Source of the DNA: Bacteroidota bacterium
Lineage (GTDB): Bacteria; Bacteroidota; Bacteroidia; JACCXN01
DNA: 6,387 nt
Assembly (NCBI GenBank): GCA_947462515.1
Contig: CANHPJ010000109.1
Coordinates: 1-6,387, forward strand
Reading direction: 5' to 3'
Shown piece by piece: positions 1 to 6,387 of the stretch. Position numbers and translations under genes: made by a program. Position 1 is the stretch's first letter. Each line of letters starts with the position of its first letter. The notes under the pieces were generated by a model. That model saw only the letters and a program-made list of their open reading frames with translations. It did no database searches and was not told the DNA's origin.

Positions 1-173
1 GATCAAAGGGAAAAAATCCTGATCTTGAAAAGCAGTACGAAAATATGGATCCAATTTGCAGACTTGGCAGACCGGAAGAAATAGCTGAAGCTGCGATATG
101 GCTGTGTTCAGATGCAGCTTCCTTTATCACCGGAGATGCCATTGCAGTGGATGGTGGTTGGGTGGCTCAGTAA
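1..173 (+). CDS. Short-chain dehydrogenase/reductase (SDR) family oxidoreductase, C-terminal fragment
   Basis: Only the 3' end is present: the frame is open from position 3 and stops at TAA 171-173, giving 56 residues. The fragment reads ...[18 protein letters not shown], then [16 protein letters not shown], ending VAQ. This is the conserved C-terminal part of classical SDRs: the R-x-G-x-P-E-E-I helix, the 'W/FL-S-D-x-A-S-F-I-T-G' segment at the cofactor and dimer interface, and the terminal 'VDGG' strand. Classical SDRs are about 250 residues, so roughly 190 residues lie to the left of the window, including the TGxxxGxG nucleotide-binding motif and the YxxxK catalytic pair. These enzymes are cytoplasmic NAD(P)-dependent oxidoreductases. 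The fragment does not reveal the substrate; FabG-like or glucose-1-dehydrogenase-like labels would be guesses. It is the only plus-strand gene here and converges on the glutaryl-CoA dehydrogenase gene. Confidence 0.93.
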   Translation, partial: SKGKNPDLEKQYENMDPICRLGRPEEIAEAAIWLCSDAASFITGDAIAVDGGWVAQ

Positions 174-358
174 AATGATATAGGATTATACTACTGGAGT
201 GTTAAAAAGTGCTGATTTTCATTGTCTTACATAATTCATAGCGTTGGGTAAACCATACAGTGAATTATTCAAATGAGGATGTCTCAAAACAAAATGAAGT
301 CCTTTAGAATTAAAAATTTGAAAATGCATCTGTGGGGGCAAGAACATGTTTGACCAAA

Positions 359-393
359 AAATATGCTGTATAGAGTTTTGATTCAGCATGTTT
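359..393. other. Imperfect hairpin in the intergenic region
   Basis: Bases 359-368 pair with 384-393 (core ATGCTG/CAGCAT), giving a 10-bp stem with one G-T pair and a 15-base loop. Read on the minus strand the stem is followed by a run of T, as in a weak terminator, but no minus-strand gene ends just upstream of it. Its role is unknown; it could be part of a degenerate mobile-element end. Confidence 0.3.
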
Positions 394-430
394 ATGCATT
401 TTTGAAAACATGAAATTTTGCTAAGGGTAG

Positions 431-464
431 ACCTAATTGATAAAACAGTACCTGTTTTTTAGGT
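431..464 (+). terminator. Possible weak terminator or bulged hairpin downstream of the SDR gene
   Basis: AAAACAG (442-448) and CTGTTTT (452-458) form a 7-bp stem with a 3-base loop, and a T run continues to 460. Outside it ACCTAA (431-436) pairs with TTAGGT (459-464), leaving a 5-base bulge (437-441) on one side. On the plus strand this could end the SDR transcript, but it lies about 260 bases after the SDR stop codon and the stem is mostly A-T, so the assignment is weak. Confidence 0.3.
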
Positions 465-558
465 GTTTTGTTCAAATGGGGTGTAATGGGCAAAATAGTC
501 TCTGTATTTTTTTCTGATTTTATTTCTCTGATTAAGTCAATATTATTTTTGACATATC

Positions 559-600
559 AAAAAAACGAAAGAAGCCTGTTCAATGGAACAGGCTTCTTTC
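559..600 (-). terminator. Intrinsic terminator of the glutaryl-CoA dehydrogenase gene
   Basis: Bases 567-581 and 586-600 are perfect reverse complements (15-bp stem, GAAAGAAGCCTGTTC arm) around a 4-base loop. On the minus strand the stem is followed after one base by seven T residues (complement of 559-565). The hairpin begins 21 bases beyond the dehydrogenase stop codon. This is a textbook Rho-independent terminator for the minus-strand genes. On the plus strand the hairpin is followed only by a broken T-rich stretch, so it might also slow convergent transcription from the SDR side. Confidence 0.9.
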
Positions 601-621
601 ATTTATATAGGTTTTTGTTTA

Positions 622-1800
622 TTAGTTGAAAGCATTTATTCCTGTAACATCCATACCTGTAATCAATAAGTGAATATCGTGTGTTCCTTCATAGGTAACT
701 ACTGATTCCAAATTCATCATGTGACGCATAATAGGATACTCTCCTGTAATGCCCATTCCACCATGTATTTGTCTTGCTTCTCTGGCTATTTCAAGTGCTA
801 TATTAACACTGTTTCTTTTAGCCATAGAAATTTGGGCAGGTGTGGCTCTGTGCTCATTTTTTAAAACTCCAAGTCTCCAAACTAAAAGTTGACCTTTGGT
901 AATTTCTGTTACCATTTCGGCCAATTTCTTTTGAGTTAACTGAAAACCAGCAATAGGTTTTCCAAATTGGATTCTTTCTTTTGAATATCTTAAAGCAGAA
1001 TCATAGCAATCCATTGCTGCTCCCAAAGCCCCCCAGGCAATTCCGAAACGTGCAGAGTTAAGACATCCCAAAGGACCTTTTAAACCTTTTACATTTGGTA
1101 ATAAGTTTTCTTTTGGAACTTTTACGTTATCAAAAACTAGTTCTCCGGTTGCGCTGGCTCTTAAGGACCATTTGCTGTGTGTTTCCGGTGTTGTAAAGCC
1201 AGGCATTCCTCTTTCAACAATAATTCCTCTTATGTCTCCATTGTCGTCTTTTGCCCAAACAACAGCGATATCGGCAAATGGAGCATTTGAAATCCACATT
1301 TTTGCACCGTTTAAAAGATAGTGATCCCCTTTATCTTTGAAATTCGTGATCATACCTGCAGGGTTCGAACCGTGATCAGGTTCAGTTAGGCCAAAACAAC
1401 CCATCATTTCACCTGAAGCAAGTTTTGGAAGATATTTTTTTCTTTGTTCTTCACTGCCGTAGGTATAAATTGGAAACATTACCAAAGAACTTTGAACTGA
1501 GGCTGTAGAGCGAAGACCTGAATCTCCTCTTTCCAATTCTTGCATTAATAAACCATAAGAAATTTGATCTAAACCGGCTCCACCATATTCTTGAGGTATA
1601 TAAGGTCCAAAGGCTCCAATTTCTGCTAAACCTTTTATCCATTGTTTTGGGAATTCAGCTTTTTGACATGCTTCTTCAACAATTGGTGAAACTTCTTGCT
1701 TAACCCATGCTCTTGCAGTATCTCTAATAAGCTTGTGCTCATCTGTTAATAATTCATCTAATAAATAGTAATCAGGAGCTTGGTATCTGTCTGTTGCCAT
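622..1800 (-). CDS. gcdH: Glutaryl-CoA dehydrogenase, acyl-CoA dehydrogenase family
   Basis: This is a complete 392-residue FAD enzyme, the usual family length. It oxidises glutaryl-CoA to glutaconyl-CoA and decarboxylates it to crotonyl-CoA in lysine, hydroxylysine and tryptophan breakdown, passing electrons to electron-transfer flavoprotein. The N-terminal helical domain contains ELERGDSGLRS-SVQSSL; Glu90 and Arg97 match human Glu87 and the substrate-carboxylate ligand Arg94. The FAD-binding beta domain has GCFGLTEPDHGSNP (134-147), and the C-terminal helical domain has QIHGGMGITGEYPIMRH (344-360). The catalytic base is Glu371 in TYEGTHDIH, preceded by Tyr370. The Glu/Arg/Tyr/Glu set is that of decarboxylating enzymes, so a non-decarboxylating variant is unlikely. 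No targeting signal is seen, so it is cytoplasmic. The start is ATG followed by ATDRYQ; the leader is A/T-only near the start and has no Shine-Dalgarno, typical of Bacteroidota. It lies 46 bp downstream of the phosphatase gene without an intervening terminator, so co-transcription is possible. No other lysine-degradation gene is in view. Confidence 0.95.
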   Translation of the reverse strand: MATDRYQAPDYYLLDELLTDEHKLIRDTARAWVKQEVSPIVEEACQKAEFPKQWIKGLAEIGAFGPYIPQEYGGAGLDQISYGLLMQELERGDSGLRSTASVQSSLVMFPIYTYGSEEQRKKYLPKLASGEMMGCFGLTEPDHGSNPAGMITNFKDKGDHYLLNGAKMWISNAPFADIAVVWAKDDNGDIRGIIVERGMPGFTTPETHSKWSLRASATGELVFDNVKVPKENLLPNVKGLKGPLGCLNSARFGIAWGALGAAMDCYDSALRYSKERIQFGKPIAGFQLTQKKLAEMVTEITKGQLLVWRLGVLKNEHRATPAQISMAKRNSVNIALEIAREARQIHGGMGITGEYPIMRHMMNLESVVTYEGTHDIHLLITGMDVTGINAFN

Positions 1801-1846
1801 AATTTTTTAAAATTTAAGCGTTAAAAGTAAAAATATATATTATAAT

Positions 1847-4177
1847 TTATACACGTATTCCAATTACGAGAATGTCATCAATTTGTTCAAGGGATCCTCT
1901 CCATTGTTCAATTCTTTCATTTAGAATGTTTTTTTGCTCTTTCATCGGTTTATCTTGAATGCCAAGAAGCAATTCTTTCAATTGTTTGGGCATGAATTTT
2001 TTTCCTTTCTCTCCACCAAATTGATCACAATATCCATCGGAAAACATGTAGAATGTATCTCCTTTTTCAAGTTTTATTTCGTGGTTTGTAAAGGAGTTAA
2101 ATCCTTCGTTTACATATGAACCAACCGGTTGTTTGTCTGCTTTAATTTCTGCTAGTCCGGATAATTGACTTATTGCTCTTTTTTCAAGAATCAAATCTGA
2201 ATTTTCTATTCCTTCCCTAATTAGCCAAAGCGGGTTAAAAGCACCTGAATACTGCAGTAGCATTTGATCAGTATCAATACTACATAGGGCAATATCCATT
2301 CCGTCTTTAACATCAGTTTCTTTCTGACTATTTCTTAATGTTTCACTCAATATTTTGTTGACTTGTTCTAGAATTTCAGATGGTTTGGTTTTCCCGTGCT
2401 CATTAACAGCTTGATTAAGAGCGGTATGTCCAATTATACTCATAAAGGCTCCCGGTACTCCATGTCCTGTGCAATCTACAGCTGCAATATGTTTTATAGG
2501 TGTTTCACTTTCTGCAGATATGGTTTCGTTAAACCAGTAAAAATCCCCACTTACTATATCTTTAGGTTTAAATAGAATGAAATGTTCAGATAGGGAATTA
2601 TCAAGAACGGCTTTTGGCGGCAGTATAGCTTCTTGAATTCTTTTAGCATAAACGATACTGTCTGTAATATCTTTGTTTTTTTCTTCGATGATGTGTTTTT
2701 GGTCACTGATTTCTTTGTTTTGGCTTGCTAAGAGGTCATTTGCAGCCCTTTTTTGAGCGTAACCTCTATAAATCACTATTGAAAGAATCAAGATTAGGGC
2801 AAAACCAGCTGAGAAAGAGTAAATCAAAATTTTGTTTCTGTTTAGCTGTAGATCCTGTAATTCCCCTTGCTTGGTTAATAGTTGAATCTCTTTTTCCTTT
2901 TTTTCACTTTCGTATTTGGTGGATAGTTCGGCTATTTGATTAGATTTTGTGTCATTGAATATTGAATCTTTAATGTCAGAGTATAGTTTATGATACTCAT
3001 ATGCTTTATTGTAATCATTCACCGCTGAGTGAACCTCCGCAAGTCCTTCGTAGCATTCTTGTATTTTTCTTTTTAGTCCCAGTTCTCTTGCTAATTCTAA
3101 ACTTTTATTGAATGAGTTTATACTTTCTTGATGTTTTTTTAATAGTTTGTAGGTGTTTCCAATATTGAAAAAAGCCGTTGCACAACCATTTTTGTCCGAA
3201 ACTTCCTCGTATAATTTCAGAGATTCCAGGTGATATTTAATCGCCTCATCGAATTTTTTTTCTTTTTCATATATTGTTCCTATGTTGGTAAGCGTAGTGG
3301 GGATTCCTTTTTTGTCGCCTATTTCTTTTTTTAGAGTTAACGCTTGCTTGTAGTATTCCAGTGCTTTGGGATAATCTTTGTTTTGAATATATACATTTCC
3401 TAAATTATTGTTGGTTTCTGCTAGGCCTTTTTTATCATTTAATTCTTTTCTTATCTCTAATGCCTTAAGATAAAATCCCAATGCTTGATCTAGGTTTCCC
3501 AGGTGAACTTGGGTGTTTGCTATATTGTTGTAGGAAGCTCCAATGCCTTTTTTGTTTTGCAAATCGCCTGGGTTTTCTTTTTCTATTTCTTCCTTTATTT
3601 TGAGAGATTTGAATATCCAAGTTAGTGCTTCGGAGTAATTACTTAACTCTGAATAAACTGTGCCCAGGTTATTTGATGCTTTGGAAGCTCGTTTTTTGTT
3701 ATTTATCTCAATACAGATTTTGTAAGATTTTTCATAGTTTTCAATAGCTTTTGTATAATCTCCCTGATGGAAATATACATTACCTAAGTTTTCCAAGCTT
3801 TCAGAAATGTCCTCTTTAGAATTGATTTCTTGTCTGATTTTCAGGGAAATCATAAAGTTTTCAACGGACTCCTTATAACTGTTTTGGTAGCGGAATGAAA
3901 GACCTATGTTGTTATATGAATCTGCTTGTCCTTTCTTATATTTTATTTTTTTTGCCAGGCTAAGCGCTTGTATTGCATATTTCATCCCATCTTCAGGTTT
4001 TTTTGAAGTTATTTTTTGGGATAATACGTTTAATGTATTGATTTTGGTGGTATCTAATGTAGTAGTGCTTATTACTTTTTTCAGGGAATCTAAATCAATC
4101 TCTTCTCCGAAAGCAACCGGGGCATTAATAAAAAACATTGAAGTGATTAGTACTAAAAAAAAAACTACATTTTTCAT
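1847..4177 (-). CDS. TPR-repeat transmembrane SpoIIE-type PP2C serine/threonine phosphatase
   Basis: This complete 776-residue protein appears to be a one-piece periplasm-to-cytoplasm signal transducer. Residues 1-24 form a signal peptide (hydrophobic FFLVLITSMFF, likely cleavage at AFG|EE). Eight TPR units follow (about 83-410), nearly all exactly 40 residues, with the N-I/L-G-x-x-Y and Y-x-x-A-I/L-x-Y/F pattern; the third carries an 8-residue insertion (about 201-208). A partial repeat lies at 43-82. A charged probable coiled coil (411-449) leads to one membrane helix (450-470), a second helical linker (475-515) ending YAKRIQEAILP, and a SpoIIE/RsbU-like PP2C domain (520-776). Probable metal-binding acidic motifs are present: DIVSGDFYW (540-548), DCTGHGVPGAFMS (568-580), DGMD (625-628), FSDGYCDQFGG (712-722) and QIDDILVIGI (765-774). 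The catalytic domain therefore looks active. Such phosphatases usually dephosphorylate STAS-domain anti-sigma-factor antagonists, but no STAS or anti-sigma kinase gene is nearby. ATG at 4177 is chosen because it gives the signal peptide directly; no Shine-Dalgarno is visible. Ligand and substrate are unknown. Confidence 0.93.
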   Translation of the reverse strand: MKNVVFFLVLITSMFFINAPVAFGEEIDLDSLKKVISTTTLDTTKINTLNVLSQKITSKKPEDGMKYAIQALSLAKKIKYKKGQADSYNNIGLSFRYQNSYKESVENFMISLKIRQEINSKEDISESLENLGNVYFHQGDYTKAIENYEKSYKICIEINNKKRASKASNNLGTVYSELSNYSEALTWIFKSLKIKEEIEKENPGDLQNKKGIGASYNNIANTQVHLGNLDQALGFYLKALEIRKELNDKKGLAETNNNLGNVYIQNKDYPKALEYYKQALTLKKEIGDKKGIPTTLTNIGTIYEKEKKFDEAIKYHLESLKLYEEVSDKNGCATAFFNIGNTYKLLKKHQESINSFNKSLELARELGLKRKIQECYEGLAEVHSAVNDYNKAYEYHKLYSDIKDSIFNDTKSNQIAELSTKYESEKKEKEIQLLTKQGELQDLQLNRNKILIYSFSAGFALILILSIVIYRGYAQKRAANDLLASQNKEISDQKHIIEEKNKDITDSIVYAKRIQEAILPPKAVLDNSLSEHFILFKPKDIVSGDFYWFNETISAESETPIKHIAAVDCTGHGVPGAFMSIIGHTALNQAVNEHGKTKPSEILEQVNKILSETLRNSQKETDVKDGMDIALCSIDTDQMLLQYSGAFNPLWLIREGIENSDLILEKRAISQLSGLAEIKADKQPVGSYVNEGFNSFTNHEIKLEKGDTFYMFSDGYCDQFGGEKGKKFMPKQLKELLLGIQDKPMKEQKNILNERIEQWRGSLEQIDDILVIGIRV

Positions 4178-4210
4178 TAACGAGATTCTTTTTTGAAAAA
4201 AATTACTCGG

Positions 4211-4239
4211 TAAAATTAACTAAAATAAATGTTAATCAA
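4211..4239 (-). promoter_or_regulatory. Candidate Bacteroidota-type promoter for the TPR/PP2C gene
   Basis: On the minus strand TTG (4237-4239) is followed after 18 bases by TAATTTTA (4211-4218). This matches the TTG / TAnnTTTG promoter form described for Bacteroidota except for the last base. Initiation would fall shortly after 4211, about 30 bases before the ATG at 4177, and just downstream of the terminator at 4252-4310, a sensible place for a new promoter. The background is very A/T-rich, so a chance match is quite possible. Confidence 0.35.
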
Positions 4240-4251
4240 TTATAAATAGAC

Positions 4252-4310
4252 TAATTTTTCACAAATAAAAAACCACCGAGTTCCGGTGGTTTTTTATTTG
4301 TGAAAAATTA
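4252..4310 (-). terminator. Long perfect hairpin terminator overlapping the stop codon of the surface-protein gene
   Basis: Bases 4252-4278 and 4284-4310 are perfect reverse complements over 27 bp with a 5-base loop (4279-4283). The G/C-rich core ACCACCG/CGGTGGT is flanked by A/T-rich arms, so on either strand the core is preceded by A residues and followed by a TTTTTT run, the form of an intrinsic terminator that could work in both directions. The outermost three bases (4308-4310) are the TAA stop codon of the T9SS protein gene. The position between two minus-strand genes indicates it ends that transcript before the phosphatase promoter. Confidence 0.92.
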
Positions 4311-6387
4311 ATCCATCTCAATAACTTTATGAGTTTGAAGTTGGTTATTGATTTTTAGTTTTATCAGATAAATTCCTGCAGGCTCGCCAATTGCTTTGGC
4401 ACTGAAAATATATTTATAGTCTCCCGTCGGTTTTATATCATTTTCCAAAACGGCTATTCTTTTTCCAACAAGATTATAAACTTCTAAAGAAACTATGCTT
4501 CTTTCTGAAAGTTTATAAGATATGTTTGTTGAACCAGAGTATGGATTAGGATACGATTTAAATTTAGATTCTCCAGTTTTTGAAGCTGATGCTATTCCAC
4601 TTGGAACGTAGGTTACATCAATCGTTCCCGTTGAATCTACAAAGTAATTATTGTCTACCGAAGTTGTGTCTTCAGTTGCAATTTCTACATCATAGGTTTT
4701 TTTCATTTCAAGACCAGGGATATCTACAATTATTTTGAATTTACCTTTGTCTACGTTGTTAAACTGATAGAACCCTAGTGAATCTGTTTTTGTGTTTGCT
4801 ACAATAATTCCGTCCGGATCTTCCTCAAGAGATACATCAACGCCTGGTAAAGGCTCACTAGCTCTTTTTCCATTGGTCACATTGGCAATTAATCCGCTTA
4901 TTTTTGCCTTACCATTCATAGGAGTTAAGTCAATAACTTTCAGGTCAATTGTTTTGTTTTCATTACAGATTGAGTTTATGGTGTCACCTTCATTCCATTT
5001 GTGTTGGAAGTTATAGTAGGTCTTCAATGCAAATGGATGCAGTGCTGTATCAGGAATAGCTGCTATGAGGTAACTTCCTACCGGTAATTCAGGGATGCTA
5101 TATCTTCCATTTGAATCTATTTTGCTCGAGCCAACTAAATCAAATGCTCCTGTATTTGCTACATAAAACACATTAACATCACCACCTTTTAATTTATCGT
5201 TGTTTTTAGATAAAAATGCCACTCCGTTTAATCCAGGGTTAGCACCTTTAGCTTTAACAATGATCGAGGCATTTAATGAACAATTAGCTGCATCTTTAAC
5301 AGTTACGATGTGTTCACCCGCTTTTAAATTAATTGCCTGAGCGGAAGTTTGGTTTGGTTTTGTGTTCCAGGAATAGGTATATGGATTAGTTCCTCCTATT
5401 ATCTCGATGCTGGCGGTTCCATCAGGAGAACTGGCGCAAGTAGATTCTGTGCTAGTTGTGTTTTTTACCGAAGGACCATTTGTATTTCCTATGTTTACGT
5501 TTCCTTTTGAAGTACATCCCATGCTATCAGTTACAGTTACGAAATAGGTTTTTGCACTTAGGTTGCTGATGTTCTTCGTGCCAAGGCCATTTGACCATTT
5601 GTAAATGTATGGTTCAAACCCTCCTTTGGCCTCAATATTAGCAGTTCCATTGGCAGTTCCACAATTCGAATTTGTTTGAGTGAAACTTAAAGTAATAGAA
5701 GGAGCAATGTTAACGAATACCGTATCAGAGCTTGAACAACCATTTGAGTCGATAGCCACAACACTATATGATTTAGCAGAATCGGGAGAAACTATAATGT
5801 CTGATTTGTTTTCTCCTGTATTCCATGTAAATGTATTTGCGTTCGCTATTGCACTAAGGTTTACTTTTGAACCAGGGCATATTAATTTATCCGTCCCAGC
5901 ATTTACAACAATTTTGTTTATTTTAATATTCTTTGTTACGCTGTCTGATTTAGTATTAGTGCTGTCAGAAATTACCAATGTCACTGAATAGATGCCTGCT
6001 TCTGAATAAGTGTGAGAAGGTTCTCTTTCTGTTGAAGATGATCCGTCTCCAAAAATCCATTTCCATTGACCAATTCCTTTGTAGGTGGATTTGTCTATGA
6101 ATTTTGTTTGTACACCTGAACACACATTATTAAATGAAAAATCAGCGAAATCCTTTATACATTGATTAATATGTACCATATTCATGGCAGTATCACTGTG
6201 TCCCATGGTGTCAGAAACAATAAGGCTTACATTGTACATACCAGTATCGGCATAATGATGGAATGGATTCATAACAGACGATGTTGAGCCATCACCGAAA
6301 CTCCAGCTCCATAAAGATTTGTCAGCAGGATAGTTAGACTGGTTAAAGAAATGTGTCGTATCCCCTTTACAAGTTTTATCCCAAGCA
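4308..6387 (-). CDS. T9SS-secreted multidomain surface protein with PKD, SprB-like and carboxypeptidase-regulatory-like domains (5' end outside window)
   Basis: The frame is open to the window edge, so only the last 692 residues are present. The internal Met at 6272 is not the start: 38 more in-frame residues precede it and complete a PKD domain. Domains in order, numbered from the edge: PKD 1 (about 1-74, SFGDGS at 29-34), PKD 2 (75-159, FGDGS at 112-116), a cysteine-containing Ig-like module (160-227), two SprB-type repeats (about 228-307 and 308-389, each with an early Cys, a G-G-x-x-P-Y-x-Y-x-W core and a D-x-x-x-C end), two beta-sandwich modules like carboxypeptidase-regulatory or Cna-B domains (390-500 and 501-593; DSNGRYSIPELPVGSY and DSLGFYQFNNVDKGKF), and a type IX secretion type A sorting domain (about 609-692; YPNP at 612-615, VYNLVGKRIA, PAGIYLIKL). 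It is predicted to pass the outer membrane through T9SS and be surface-attached or released. No catalytic domain is visible, so an adhesive or stalk role is inferred. An enzymatic N-terminus beyond the edge cannot be excluded. Confidence 0.93.
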   Translation of the reverse strand, partial: AWDKTCKGDTTHFFNQSNYPADKSLWSWSFGDGSTSSVMNPFHHYADTGMYNVSLIVSDTMGHSDTAMNMVHINQCIKDFADFSFNNVCSGVQTKFIDKSTYKGIGQWKWIFGDGSSSTEREPSHTYSEAGIYSVTLVISDSTNTKSDSVTKNIKINKIVVNAGTDKLICPGSKVNLSAIANANTFTWNTGENKSDIIVSPDSAKSYSVVAIDSNGCSSSDTVFVNIAPSITLSFTQTNSNCGTANGTANIEAKGGFEPYIYKWSNGLGTKNISNLSAKTYFVTVTDSMGCTSKGNVNIGNTNGPSVKNTTSTESTCASSPDGTASIEIIGGTNPYTYSWNTKPNQTSAQAINLKAGEHIVTVKDAANCSLNASIIVKAKGANPGLNGVAFLSKNNDKLKGGDVNVFYVANTGAFDLVGSSKIDSNGRYSIPELPVGSYLIAAIPDTALHPFALKTYYNFQHKWNEGDTINSICNENKTIDLKVIDLTPMNGKAKISGLIANVTNGKRASEPLPGVDVSLEEDPDGIIVANTKTDSLGFYQFNNVDKGKFKIIVDIPGLEMKKTYDVEIATEDTTSVDNNYFVDSTGTIDVTYVPSGIASASKTGESKFKSYPNPYSGSTNISYKLSERSIVSLEVYNLVGKRIAVLENDIKPTGDYKYIFSAKAIGEPAGIYLIKLKINNQLQTHKVIEMD

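Larger units (their letters stand above)
174..566. other. Intergenic region without a supported gene
   Basis: This A/T-rich stretch lies between two convergent genes. The longest ATG-initiated frame I read is 56 codons (219-389, minus strand); it has no recognisable motif and no codon pattern I would trust. What can be seen is an imperfect hairpin at 359-393, a second one at 431-464, a separated 9-bp inverted repeat (AAAATGCAT at 321-329 and its complement at 394-402), and a 15-base string at 275-289 (GAGGATGTCTCAAAA, approximate bounds) that resembles the terminal inverted repeats of some insertion sequences. Together they suggest decayed mobile DNA or 3' untranslated sequence, but none is conclusive. 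Confidence 0.6.

Noticed and set aside
273..353. A 26-codon plus-strand frame starting MRMSQNK.
   Set aside because: It is too short, lacks motifs, and its start lies within the IS-end-like string.
219..389. A 56-codon minus-strand frame starting MLNQNSIQH in the SDR-gcdH gap; the same frame stays open to about position 460.
   Set aside because: It has no recognisable domain, no supporting leader and an unusual composition, and it crosses the hairpin and IS-like string. It is more likely a chance or decayed frame.
1451..1642. A second minus-strand frame of 63 codons inside gcdH.
   Set aside because: It overlaps the conserved acyl-CoA dehydrogenase coding sequence in another frame and is rich in Trp, Arg and Ser, as expected of a shadow frame.
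1813..1825. The small palindrome TTTAAGCGTTAAA after the phosphatase stop codon as a terminator.
   Set aside because: It has only five A-T pairs, too weak to be a credible terminator.
1934..2119. A plus-strand frame of 61 codons inside the phosphatase gene; others of the same kind are at 2725-2943 and 3906-4196.
   Set aside because: These lie opposite clear TPR/PP2C coding sequence with conserved motifs and have no family features; they are shadow frames.
2948..3931. A DNA-level tandem repeat or CRISPR-like array with a 120-bp period.
   Set aside because: The periodicity is in the protein (TPR units); the DNA of the units is divergent and there are no repeat-spacer units.
4792..5016. A plus-strand frame of 74 codons opposite the T9SS surface-protein gene; a 103-codon frame at 5680-5991 is similar.
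   Set aside because: Both oppose well-supported beta-domain coding sequence and show no recognisable protein features.
6270..6272. The ATG at 6272 as start of the surface protein.
   Set aside because: The frame continues upstream to the window edge and the upstream residues, including WSWSFGDGS, complete a PKD domain; no signal peptide follows this Met.

Overview
The window looks like a low-GC Bacteroidota chromosome, probably a gliding or surface-active member of the Cytophagales or a relative; the exact taxon is inference. The signs are a type IX secretion (T9SS) C-terminal sorting domain on a PKD/SprB-repeat surface protein, a signal peptide-TPR-membrane-SpoIIE phosphatase protein of a kind common in that phylum, A/T-rich leaders without Shine-Dalgarno sequences, and a possible TTG/TAnnTTTG-type promoter.

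Layout: positions 1-173 (+) hold the last 56 codons of a short-chain dehydrogenase/reductase (SDR). Positions 174-621 carry no convincing gene; they contain two imperfect hairpins, a possible insertion-sequence end relic, and a strong minus-strand terminator (567-600). Three minus-strand genes follow. Read in the direction of transcription, from right to left, they are a large T9SS-exported multidomain protein whose 5' end lies beyond the window (4308-6387), a 776-residue TPR/PP2C transmembrane phosphatase (1847-4177), and a complete glutaryl-CoA dehydrogenase (622-1800).

The surface protein is separated from the phosphatase gene by a perfect 27-bp inverted repeat that includes the surface gene's own stop codon and looks like an intrinsic terminator. 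The phosphatase gene therefore probably starts a new transcript. The phosphatase and the dehydrogenase are 46 bp apart with no terminator seen between them, so they may be co-transcribed and end at the 567-600 terminator. No shared pathway links them: one is signalling, the other is lysine/tryptophan catabolism.

All recognised genes belong to known families. No clearly new system is visible. The most interesting items are the orphan periplasm-to-cytoplasm phosphatase and the unusually long perfect hairpin overlapping a stop codon.
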